Of a stretch of 5,805 bases of DNA, positions 1 through 5,805 are shown one piece after another. Position 1 is the first letter of the stretch, and every line of letters begins with the position of its first letter. This DNA is from an uncultured Verrucomicrobiota bacterium. GTDB lineage: Bacteria > Verrucomicrobiota > Verrucomicrobiia > Chthoniobacterales > SZAS-18. The notes below the pieces were generated by a model. The model ran no database searches. It had not been told where the DNA came from and saw only the letters and a list, made by a program, of their open reading frames with translations. The stretch spans positions 1 to 5,805 of the forward strand of contig CALMVM010000585.1 in assembly GCA_937873255.1 (NCBI GenBank), read 5' to 3'. The position numbers and the translations under genes were made by a program.

Positions 1-111
1 GAAACCGTCTGCCTCGCGTGCCACCGCTGGTCGGCCCATCGCGCGTGGTATCGCGAGTCCGTCACGGAAACGGCCGAGGCGACGCGCGAAGCGGCGGTGC
101 CGTCAACGTAG
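1..111 (+). CDS. C-terminal fragment of an unidentified protein
   Basis: Frame 1 is open from the window edge to a TAG at 109-111, giving 36 residues that begin ETVCLACHRW and end EAAVPST. The fragment carries a CxxC pair (residues 4 and 7) followed by His, then an aromatic/basic stretch (HRAWYRES) and a Glu/Ala/Thr-rich tail. I do not recognise a family. It lies 84 bp upstream of the glycosyltransferase start on the same strand, so the two could share a transcript. The call rests only on an open frame with plausible composition and a short gap to the next gene. A chance open frame in GC-rich DNA remains possible. Confidence 0.4.
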   Translation, partial: ETVCLACHRWSAHRAWYRESVTETAEATREAAVPST

Positions 112-195
112 CACCCGCCGTCCGGGGGGCGATTTGGTGGTTGCCTTTTGCCCGGGCCAACCCTTAAAAGGGCCGCGCGCGCCGCTCGCACACGG

Positions 196-1692
196 ATGAC
201 CAACCCACCAGACACTGATACCTCCCGGACGCAAGACCGGCGCGCCGCATGGATCGCGGCGGCCGCGCTCGCCCTGGTCACCGCCTTTTACGTCCTGCGC
301 GGCATGCCTTGGTGCAACGGGGATGAATTCGCGTGGATCGATGCGGGCATCGACCTGGCGCGCACCGGCCGGTTGACCGCCCACGCCTACGACGGCTGGC
401 TGGCGGGCTTCGGGACCGACAAATTCTACATCCAGCCGCCGTTCGGCGCGTATTCCCTGGCGTTGTGGGTGCTCGCGTTCGGATCGTCGGCGAAGGGTTT
501 CCTCGTTTTCCACTGGCTCTGGTACGCGGCGGGCATCTACGGCTTCGAGCGTGTGCTCGCCCGTTTCAGGCTGCCGCTGGGGCTGCGTCTGCTGATGGCG
601 CTGGTTTATCTGGACGTCATGGTCGACAAGGGCTTCCGGCCCGAGGCGGAAACCTTCGGCCTGCTGTTCCTGGGCCTGGCACTGCTGGACACGGCCGCGC
701 CGTTCTGGCGGCGGATGCTGGGCCTGGTCTTCCTCGGATGCTCGGTGCTGACTTACCCGATCTCCCTCATGCTGGCGGTGCCGATGGGAGTGGCGCTCCT
801 GTGCCTGCCGGGTGAAAACCCGGAGGCGTCGGCGGTCGCGCGGTGGCGCGAGATTTTCCGCGCCTGGCTACCGGCCGGGTTGCTCTCGGTCGCGGTGGTG
901 GCGGGGCTGTTCCTGGCGATGATCCACGGCGAGGTGCGCGAATTCCTGACCGTGCTCGACGCCCACCGCCGCCTGCGGGTGGCCACCGGCGATCACCTCG
1001 GCAGTTTTTTGCATTTCATCACCCGCTACCGGGAAGCCTATTTCACGTTGCCGCCCGTCCTGCTGCTCGTTGCGGCGACGGCATACGTCGCGGCGCGTTG
1101 GCGGCAGATCGGGAGACCCGCGCGCCTGTGGACCCTCGCCTGCGCGGCGGCGGCGACCGGAACGGTGCTGATGTACGTCGTCAAGGGATCGGAAATCGTC
1201 CCGTTTCTGGGGTTCGCGGCGGCCTGCGGGCTGGTGGGTTCGCCGGAGCTGCGGCGCTATCGCTGGCGGCTCGCGTCGGTCATCGCGGGGATGTGGTTGT
1301 GGACGCAGTCCCTCTGGATCGTCTCGGCGACTTTGCGGCACTCGCCCGACCCGGCGCACCTGGCCCTGGCGCGCGAACAGGCGTTGCAGTCGGGCAAGCG
1401 GGTGGTGGTCGATTCATCGACTGCGCGCTACGTCTTCGACTACGGGTTGCCCGAGGGCGCGCGCCACGCCGATTATCTGGCTTCCCCGAACGACCAGCCG
1501 CTCGCGCGGGCGGAAAGCCGCGCGCGGGATTTCTGGGTGGTGATCCCGGCCACGTTGGAAGCAGGGGGGCTTGCGCTGCCGCCGGGGGCCAGCGAACCGC
1601 ACATCACGATTGCGCACCACGAGTTTCATTCCGCGCCGGTGTGTCCCGACGATCCGCTGGCAATACCGCCCGGCACGATTGCTCCCCGCTAG
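196..1692 (+). CDS. GT-C type membrane glycosyltransferase (PMT/ArnT-like)
   Basis: The gene encodes a 498-residue polytopic membrane protein resembling the GT-C / family 39 (PMT, ArnT) glycosyltransferases, which move sugars from polyprenyl-phosphate donors on the non-cytoplasmic face. Supporting signs are a first membrane segment at about 19-35, then the loop acidic pair NGDEF (D43, E44), a Gly-Arg-Leu element (58-60), the QPPF motif (80-83) typical of the first large loop, and FRPE (147-150) before another helix. About 10-12 hydrophobic segments follow to about residue 376. The C-terminal roughly 100 residues are soluble (KRVVVDSS at 401-408), as is common in this group. Donor and acceptor cannot be told from sequence. 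ATG at 196 is preferred; a TTG at 148 would add 16 Arg/Ala-rich residues upstream that look unlike an N-terminus. Neither start has a Shine-Dalgarno sequence. The stop overlaps that of the convergent beta-mannosidase gene. Confidence 0.8.
   Translation: MTNPPDTDTSRTQDRRAAWIAAAALALVTAFYVLRGMPWCNGDEFAWIDAGIDLARTGRLTAHAYDGWLAGFGTDKFYIQPPFGAYSLALWVLAFGSSAKGFLVFHWLWYAAGIYGFERVLARFRLPLGLRLLMALVYLDVMVDKGFRPEAETFGLLFLGLALLDTAAPFWRRMLGLVFLGCSVLTYPISLMLAVPMGVALLCLPGENPEASAVARWREIFRAWLPAGLLSVAVVAGLFLAMIHGEVREFLTVLDAHRRLRVATGDHLGSFLHFITRYREAYFTLPPVLLLVAATAYVAARWRQIGRPARLWTLACAAAATGTVLMYVVKGSEIVPFLGFAAACGLVGSPELRRYRWRLASVIAGMWLWTQSLWIVSATLRHSPDPAHLALAREQALQSGKRVVVDSSTARYVFDYGLPEGARHADYLASPNDQPLARAESRARDFWVVIPATLEAGGLALPPGASEPHITIAHHEFHSAPVCPDDPLAIPPGTIAPR
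1689..1692. other. Overlapping convergent stop codons (CTAG)
   Basis: The palindrome CTAG supplies TAG on the plus strand (1690-1692) for the glycosyltransferase and TAG on the minus strand (1691-1689) for the beta-mannosidase. There is no intergenic space, and I see no hairpin followed by a T-run on either side. Any terminator for either gene must therefore lie inside the other's coding sequence. Confidence 0.95.
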
Positions 1693-4256
1693 TAGCTGCC
1701 CGCCAGCGACAAGGTCGTGATCTTGGCGCGCAGTTCGTCCTCGTCCGGCAGGGCGTTCGCCCCGTTTTTGGCCAGCCGCACGCGGATCGTGCGCGGCTGG
1801 TCGGGGTGCAGATCGAAGAAATTGTCGCTCGCGCGGTACGCCAGCCCGCCGAGTTCGAACTTCACCCGGTGCTGGAACGCCGCCGAGCGGAACTCCACAT
1901 CGAACACCCCCTCCCCCTCGCCCGCCACCGCCGACACGGTCGCCTCGATGGGCGCGTTCGGCAGGCGGAGAAAACGCGGCGCGGTCAAAAACACCGCGTC
2001 CTCCGACGCCGCACGGCCATCGACGGCCAGCGAGACGTGCAAGTATATGTTCCCCGCGCCGTGCTCGGCCATCGCCCCGGCGAAATTGAGTTTCTCTTGC
2101 AGGACGCTCTCGTTGAAACGCAGCGTCAGGTCGCGCCCGCCGCCTTCCAGCCGCCGGCCGTCGAAATGGCGCAACTCCCACGCGAGCTGCGCGACGGCTT
2201 CGGGTTCCCGGCCGTCGTACACCGTGTGCAGGTCGACCGCGTGGATTGTGCTCTTGAGGTAGTTGCCGACCCCCGGCTTTTCCTCGCCCGGGACGTGCGC
2301 GCTCACCAGCGCGGGGGCAAAAAACCGCCGCGCCCCGTAGTGCAGCGCCTTCCACTTGCCGCCGAACTCCACGCTGCTCCAACTGAACACCGGCCAGCAG
2401 TCGTTGAGCTGCCAGTAAAGCGCGCCCATCGTGCGCGGCATCGAGCGGCGGAAGTGCTCGATGCCCACTTTCAGACACCAGAGCTGGTTAAGTTGCGAAA
2501 GGTAGCTCAGGCTCTCGAAGTCCTTCGGGAACCGGTACAGCCGCGACACGTAATCGAGGATCGTCGCGTTGCCGCCGCTGTTCTTCTGGTGGTTCTCCAT
2601 CGCGGGCGAGAACACGTTGAACTCCTCCGGCGGGCAGAACGTCGCCGCCACCTCGGGCGAGGAATAACTCTGCATCCCGAACTCCGAGCAAAATCGGAAG
2701 CGTTTCTCCTCGTACGTCTTGACCGGCTTGCGCGCGTGCCACACGTCCCAGAAGTGCGAATCGCCCGCGCCTTCGGCGTTGACGTGCGTGCCGCCGGTCT
2801 GGCGCTTCGCCACATCGTCCATGTTCGAGGTGGGATCGTGCGGCGAACACGGCCAGTAGGTCGTCACACCGTCGTATTTGGCGACGATGCCGGGAAGCAA
2901 CTCCTCGAAAAGCTTGCGGTAATCCGTCGCGCGCTGCGGGTCCTTGGCGAGGCGGGTGGACATCTGCTCGATCTCGTTGTTGCCGCACCAGAGCGCGAGG
3001 CAGGCGCGCGGGGCGAGCCGGGCGACCTGGTACTCGGCCTCGGCCTGCACCAGTTTCAGGAACGCCTCGTGCCCCGGGTACATCGCGCAGGCGAACATGA
3101 AATCCTGCCAGACCAGCAGCCCTTTTTCGTCGCAAAGGTCGTAGAATTCGTCGCTCTCGTAGATGCCCCCACCCCAGACGCGGATCATGTTCATGTGCAC
3201 GTCGGTGGCGTCGGTCAGGAGCGCGTCGTAGTCCGCGCGCGTCACCGTCGAGACGAAACTGTGCGCGGGAATCCAGTTCGTGCCCTTGGCGAAGATCGTC
3301 TTGCCGTTGACGACGAACTGGAAACTCTCGCCGAACTCGTCCGGGTGCCGGTCGAGCACGACGGTGCGCAGGCCGACGCGGGTTTTCCAGGTATCCACGA
3401 CCGCGCCGCCGGGGGCGTCCAACAGATCGACCTCCAAAGTGTAGAGCGGTTGTTCGCCGTGGCCATGCGGCCACCAGAGGCGCGGATTGGGCACGGTCAA
3501 TTCCGTCCCGCTGCTCTGCGCGACCGTCTCGCCGCCGAAAAGGAGCCGACACGCGAACACCGGCGTGGACGACATTTCCCCACCGCCGCTGCGTCCGGCC
3601 GGACGGGCCAGGCGGCAATTCGGCGCGACGTGGAGCGTCACCGCGCCACCGGCGGTACGGTGGGTCTGGCGCACGCGGGCGTTGAGGATGCAGCCGCCGC
3701 TCCACCCTTCCAGGCGGATATCACGGTAAATGCCGCTCGTGGCGAAGCGCGGACCCCAGTCCCAGCCGAAGGAGCATTGCTGCTTGCGGATGTGCGAACC
3801 GCCGCCGACGGGGTCATTCCATTCCACGTCGTCGGGCCATCGGCGGGCGTCGACGTAGTCCATGGGGTTGGCGAAGGCGACGACGAGTTCGTTGCGGCCG
3901 GCATGGAGTGCATCCTTCACGGGGAAACGGAAGCCGGTGAACATGCTCTCCGTGCGCGCGATTTCCTGGCCGTTGAGGGTGATCGTGGCGAGGGTGTCGA
4001 GGCCGTCGGCGACGAGTTCGATGGCGTCGTGGGCGAGAAATGCCGCTGGCAGGTCGAACGCGGTGCGGTAGGTCCAGTTTTCACGTTCGATCCACTGGAG
4101 GTCCCGTTCGTTGGAACCGTAGAACGGGTCGGGGATCAGCCCGTGGCGGCGCAGGTCGAGGTGCACGCAGCCGGGCACCTGCGCGGCAAGCCATTGACCG
4201 GTGCGCGGATCGAGGAATTCCCACGGTTGCGAGGCGAGAGGAAGCAGGGAGGGCAT
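1689..4256 (-). CDS. Beta-mannosidase, glycoside hydrolase family 2
   Basis: The 855-residue product matches beta-mannosidase (EC 3.2.1.25), which removes non-reducing terminal beta-D-mannose by a retaining mechanism. The N-terminal jelly-roll domain has hallmark elements: VPGCVHLDL (27-35), GLIPDPFYGSNE (39-50), W54, WTYRTAFDLP (61-70), GFRFPVK (108-114) and KQQCSFGWDWGPR (158-170). The catalytic barrel includes KGTNWIPAHSF (324-334), MIRVWGGGIYE (357-367), the acid/base motif WCGNNE with E428, and the nucleophile motif SEFGMQSY with E525. YWQLNDCWPVFSWSS (614-628) and GGKWKALHYGARRFFAP (632-648) follow, then C-terminal beta-sandwich domains. The length is usual for the family and all key residues are present, so it looks intact. 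No signal peptide is visible, so a cytoplasmic enzyme working on imported manno-oligosaccharides is likely. ATG at 4256 fits the family N-terminus, but no Shine-Dalgarno precedes it. A Gly/Ser-rich linker sits at about 218-231. Confidence 0.95.
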   Translation of the reverse strand: MPSLLPLASQPWEFLDPRTGQWLAAQVPGCVHLDLRRHGLIPDPFYGSNERDLQWIERENWTYRTAFDLPAAFLAHDAIELVADGLDTLATITLNGQEIARTESMFTGFRFPVKDALHAGRNELVVAFANPMDYVDARRWPDDVEWNDPVGGGSHIRKQQCSFGWDWGPRFATSGIYRDIRLEGWSGGCILNARVRQTHRTAGGAVTLHVAPNCRLARPAGRSGGGEMSSTPVFACRLLFGGETVAQSSGTELTVPNPRLWWPHGHGEQPLYTLEVDLLDAPGGAVVDTWKTRVGLRTVVLDRHPDEFGESFQFVVNGKTIFAKGTNWIPAHSFVSTVTRADYDALLTDATDVHMNMIRVWGGGIYESDEFYDLCDEKGLLVWQDFMFACAMYPGHEAFLKLVQAEAEYQVARLAPRACLALWCGNNEIEQMSTRLAKDPQRATDYRKLFEELLPGIVAKYDGVTTYWPCSPHDPTSNMDDVAKRQTGGTHVNAEGAGDSHFWDVWHARKPVKTYEEKRFRFCSEFGMQSYSSPEVAATFCPPEEFNVFSPAMENHQKNSGGNATILDYVSRLYRFPKDFESLSYLSQLNQLWCLKVGIEHFRRSMPRTMGALYWQLNDCWPVFSWSSVEFGGKWKALHYGARRFFAPALVSAHVPGEEKPGVGNYLKSTIHAVDLHTVYDGREPEAVAQLAWELRHFDGRRLEGGGRDLTLRFNESVLQEKLNFAGAMAEHGAGNIYLHVSLAVDGRAASEDAVFLTAPRFLRLPNAPIEATVSAVAGEGEGVFDVEFRSAAFQHRVKFELGGLAYRASDNFFDLHPDQPRTIRVRLAKNGANALPDEDELRAKITTLSLAGSY

Positions 4257-4265
4257 AAAGGAAAA

Positions 4266-4315
4266 CTCGGAACGCGGAACTCGGAACTCGGAACTCGGAA
4301 CGCGGAACGGCGGAA
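4266..4315. repeat. Tandem heptamer repeat block A (CTCGGAA / CGCGGAA)
   Basis: Seven head-to-tail units run in this order: CTCGGAA (4266), CGCGGAA (4273), CTCGGAA (4280, 4287, 4294), CGCGGAA (4301), and a degenerate 8-base CGGCGGAA (4308-4315). The units vary only at the second base (T or G). The block starts 9 bp upstream of the beta-mannosidase ATG, so it would form the 5' leader of that mRNA. Its translated shadow reads as repeats of GTRNSEL, a spurious peptide type seen in annotations of several environmental phyla. It resembles in style the short heptameric repeats known from cyanobacteria (STRR), but the sequence is different. Confidence 0.9.
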
Positions 4316-4412
4316 GGGGAGAAGCAGACTTCCACGATTGTTACCGCGCCCCCAGGGGTTTCGACAACGATCTTTAGCAACCAACCGACACGAACGCGGC
4401 TTTTCAGCCTCT

Positions 4413-4445
4413 GCCGTTCCGCGTTCCGCGTTCCGCGTTTCCGCT
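4413..4445. repeat. Tandem heptamer repeat block B, inverted copy of block A
   Basis: Three exact GTTCCGC units (4416-4422, 4423-4429, 4430-4436) and a fourth with one extra T (4437-4444) are the reverse complement of block A's CGCGGAA-type unit. The inner ends match perfectly over 11 bases: GCCGTTCCGCG at 4413-4423 is the reverse complement of 4301-4311. Further out the pairing continues with the T/G variation of block A as mismatches. The two blocks could form a long stem over a loop of about 100 bases, or provide sites for homologous inversion of the segment between them. Confidence 0.88.
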
Positions 4446-4512
4446 TTCCCCCTTGTCAAAGCACCCGGACCCGCTAACGTCGCCAAACCGCCTGTTGGCG
4501 TCCGTGCCCGCT

Positions 4513-4986
4513 ATGGACCTGTCCAGTCTCCTGACCGTTGAGCAAATCATCCCGCAGATGCAGTCCAACGAGCGGTGGGCCGCCATCGGGGAACTGGTGG
4601 ATTTGCTGGTCAAGGTGGGCAAGGTGAACGCGGACGACCACGAGACGGTGCTCAACGCGCTCAAGCAGCGCGAGGAAACGATGAGCACGGGCATCGGCTT
4701 CGGCATCGCCATCCCGCACGCGTCCAGCGACCGGGTCAACGAGGTGGTGGCGGCGTTCGGGCGGTCGGCGGGGGGGATCGAGTTCGATTCGCTGGACAAC
4801 GCGCCGGTGAAGTTCGTCGTGCTCTTCGTGGTGCCGCGCGACCAGTTCCAGATGCACCTGCGCACGCTGGCGGCGATTGCCAAGCTGCTCAACGACCGGG
4901 CGGTGCGCGAATCGCTCGGCACGGCGGCCACGGCGCAGGACATCCTCGCCATCTTCAAGAGCCGGGGCAATCCGGGGAAGGGGTAG
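4513..4986 (+). CDS. ptsN: PTS EIIA type-2 / nitrogen-regulatory protein PtsN-like
   Basis: The product is a 157-residue single-domain protein of the PTS EIIA type-2 (fructose/mannitol) fold, the size of EIIA-Ntr. In the nitrogen PTS this protein accepts phosphate from NPr on a histidine and regulates targets rather than transporting sugar. The active-site motif GIGFGIAIPHA is at 60-70, with the phospho-acceptor histidine at residue 69, matching the usual position of about 70. The N-terminus (MDLSSLLTVEQIIPQM) and the VKFVVLFVVPRDQFQMHLRTLAAIAKLL-type strand-helix region (residues 98-125) also fit the family. ATG at 4513 is chosen because the family begins near DLSSLL; TTG at 4453 or GTG at 4504 would only add unconserved residues. 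No Shine-Dalgarno is visible. No EI, HPr/NPr or transporter domain is encoded in the window, so assignment to the nitrogen branch rests on single-domain architecture. Confidence 0.88.
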   Translation: MDLSSLLTVEQIIPQMQSNERWAAIGELVDLLVKVGKVNADDHETVLNALKQREETMSTGIGFGIAIPHASSDRVNEVVAAFGRSAGGIEFDSLDNAPVKFVVLFVVPRDQFQMHLRTLAAIAKLLNDRAVRESLGTAATAQDILAIFKSRGNPGKG

Positions 4987-5268
4987 CGGCCGCAGGTCGC
5001 GGACTACCCCCACAAAGCGCGCCATCGAAGAATTTCTGTTATCCTGAGGCGAGTGCAACGAGTCGAAGGACCTCGCCATGGAGTACCCGCCTATCTTCCG
5101 AGGTGGGCCGGACCTATCGATGGTCTTTTCCCGCAAGCTGCCAGGTGGTGGGCAAGCGTGAACCTTCCGGCGAGGTCCTTCGGTTCGTTGCACTCGCTTC
5201 AGGATGACAGAAGTTTGGTGGCTACGCCTCTTTGCCGACCCACAACCATCATCTCGTAAACCTTTCCC
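4987..5268. other. ptsN-argS intergenic region
   Basis: This 282-bp gap holds the inverted-repeat element at 5031-5215 and little else. The first 44 bp after ptsN include a NotI-type palindrome GCGGCCGC at 4986-4993 but no hairpin followed by a T-run. The last 53 bp before argS contain an in-frame TAA (5257-5259) that limits the argS start, and no recognisable promoter or Shine-Dalgarno. Short open frames across the gap run through the repeat arms and are not credible genes. Confidence 0.8.
5031..5215. repeat. MITE/REP-like element with 47-bp terminal inverted repeats
   Basis: The left arm (5031-5077, containing TATCCTGAGGCGAGTGCAAC) and the right arm (5169-5215, containing TTCGTTGCACTCGCTTCAGG) are inverted repeats matching at 42 of 47 positions. 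All five mismatches are transitions. The 91-bp centre is not self-complementary. The arm core (CATCCTGAG...CGAAGGACCTCG) belongs to a palindromic repeat type I recognise from many bacterial intergenic regions, often mistranslated as small hypothetical proteins. No transposase is encoded, so if mobile it would need help in trans. I see no target-site duplication at these boundaries. In a ptsN read-through transcript the arms would fold into a long hairpin, which may act as a terminator-like or mRNA-stability element. A T-run does not follow, so it is not a standard intrinsic terminator. Confidence 0.85.
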
Positions 5269-5805
5269 GTGCCGACCGTTGTTTCCCAACTCCAGACTAT
5301 CCTCCGCCGCGCTCTCGCCACGCTGCCCGACATGCCGGTGGACTTCGACGCCAGCATCACCCCGGCGGCCGACGCGCGGTTCGGCGATTATCAAGCCAAC
5401 GCGGCGATGACTCTCGCCAAGGCGCGCCGCACCAACCCGCGCGCCTTGGCGGGGCAGATCGTGGATGCGCTGAAGGCCGACGCCGAACTGGAAAAAATCA
5501 GCGCGCCGCCGGAGATCGCGGGTGCGGGGTTCATCAACTTCCGGCTGAAGCCGGAATTTCTCGCCGCGCACCTCGCCGCGCTCGACGCCGACCCCGCGCG
5601 CCTCGGGTTGGCGAAAGCCGAGACGCCGCGCCGGATCGTGATCGACTTCAGTTCGCCCAACATCGCCAAGCCGATGCATGTCGGCCACTTGCGCTCGACG
5701 ATCATCGGCGATGCACTGGCGCGGGTGGCGCGTTTCGCCGGGCACGATGTCATCACCGACAACCACCTCGGCGACTGGGGCACGCAATTCGGGAAGGTGA
5801 TCTAC
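5269..5805 (+). CDS. argS: Arginyl-tRNA synthetase, N-terminal part (runs off window)
   Basis: The 179 residues visible are the N-terminal third of a class I arginyl-tRNA synthetase, which charges tRNA-Arg with arginine in the cytoplasm; the gene is cut by the window end, not broken. The N-terminal Add-1 domain shows FGDYQANAAMTLAK (38-51) and AGAGFINFRLKPEF (84-97). The catalytic domain then begins with DFSSPNIAKPMHVGHLRSTI (126-145), in which HVGH (137-140) is the HIGH signature, followed by DNHLGDWGTQFGK (164-176). GTG at 5269 is the start because an in-frame TAA lies at 5257-5259 with no other start between. The next ATG, at residue 22, would remove the first Add-1 helix. No Shine-Dalgarno is seen. 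It follows ptsN on the same strand after the inverted-repeat element. Confidence 0.97.
   Translation, partial: MPTVVSQLQTILRRALATLPDMPVDFDASITPAADARFGDYQANAAMTLAKARRTNPRALAGQIVDALKADAELEKISAPPEIAGAGFINFRLKPEFLAAHLAALDADPARLGLAKAETPRRIVIDFSSPNIAKPMHVGHLRSTIIGDALARVARFAGHDVITDNHLGDWGTQFGKVIY

Larger units (their letters stand above)
4257..4512. other. Divergent intergenic region, manA-type GH2 / ptsN
   Basis: This 256-bp spacer separates the starts of the beta-mannosidase gene (minus) and ptsN (plus), so promoters for both must lie here or further out. It contains two oppositely oriented blocks of heptamer repeats, listed separately, enclosing about 100 bp of unique sequence. I find no convincing -35/-10 pair on either strand and no Shine-Dalgarno. 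The unique part has a short hairpin (4398-4409, GGCT stem; the minus-strand loop reads GAAA) and a CCCCC-A-GGGG run near 4350-4358 too tight to form a useful hairpin. Confidence 0.8.

Noticed and set aside
160..176. CCCTT-AA-AAGGG near 161-172 as a terminator for the upstream fragment.
   Set aside because: The loop would be only two bases and no T-run follows, so it cannot serve as an intrinsic terminator.
4338..4370. Possible sigma-70-like promoter in the divergent spacer (TTGTTA at 4338 on plus; TTGTCG with a TAACAA-like box on minus).
   Set aside because: The plus-strand box has no matching -10 at 16-18 bp, and the minus-strand pair matches the consensus at only about 7 of 12 positions. 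Neither is better than chance in this sequence.
4266..4445. CRISPR array.
   Set aside because: The repeats are contiguous 7-mers without spacers, and the two blocks are in opposite orientation. No cas gene is present.
843..4541. A 1232-residue plus-strand open frame spanning the glycosyltransferase end, the whole beta-mannosidase and the spacer.
   Set aside because: It is antisense to a GH2 gene with every catalytic motif intact. Its translation is Arg/His/Val/Glu-rich with no recognisable domain, and it crosses three unrelated regions including the heptamer repeats. This is the usual shadow frame of GC-rich coding DNA.
5053..5259. Small open frame of 68 residues in the ptsN-argS gap.
   Set aside because: It is almost entirely made of the two inverted-repeat arms and their loop. 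Such peptides are recurrent annotation artefacts of this repeat type.
4474..5787. A 437-residue minus-strand open frame across ptsN, the inverted-repeat element and argS.
   Set aside because: It is antisense to two clear genes and reads through both arms of a non-coding repeat. The product shows no family features.

Overview
The window reads as an ordinary chromosomal stretch from a GC-rich bacterium. It has four well-supported genes, a C-terminal scrap of a fifth, and two repeat-type intergenic elements. The combination of high GC, no visible Shine-Dalgarno sequence at any of the four starts, CGGAA-type heptamer repeats and a single-domain PtsN next to argS suggests Verrucomicrobiota, possibly an Opitutus-like lineage. 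That placement is inference from gene content and style, not from a marker gene.

Layout. Positions 1-111 hold the end of an unidentified plus-strand ORF. Positions 196-1692 (+) encode a polytopic membrane protein of the GT-C / PMT-ArnT-like glycosyltransferase type. It meets, tail to tail, a 855-residue GH2 beta-mannosidase on the minus strand (4256-1689); the two TAG stop codons share the palindrome CTAG. The beta-mannosidase is divergent from ptsN (4513-4986, +), which encodes a PTS EIIA type-2 protein. The 256-bp divergent spacer contains two blocks of tandem heptamers in opposite orientation. After ptsN comes a 282-bp gap filled mostly by a 185-bp element with 47-bp imperfect terminal inverted repeats. 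The window ends inside argS (GTG start at 5269), which encodes arginyl-tRNA synthetase.

How the genes relate. The membrane glycosyltransferase would act on lipid-linked sugars at the membrane, and the beta-mannosidase would hydrolyse beta-mannosides, probably in the cytoplasm because no signal peptide is seen. They are convergent, so they do not form an operon. ptsN and argS are co-directional and could be co-transcribed, but the inverted-repeat element lies between them and would fold strongly in any read-through transcript. The window does not contain a convincing new multi-gene system. The parts that merit a second look are the two intergenic repeat elements flanking ptsN and the overlapping convergent stops.
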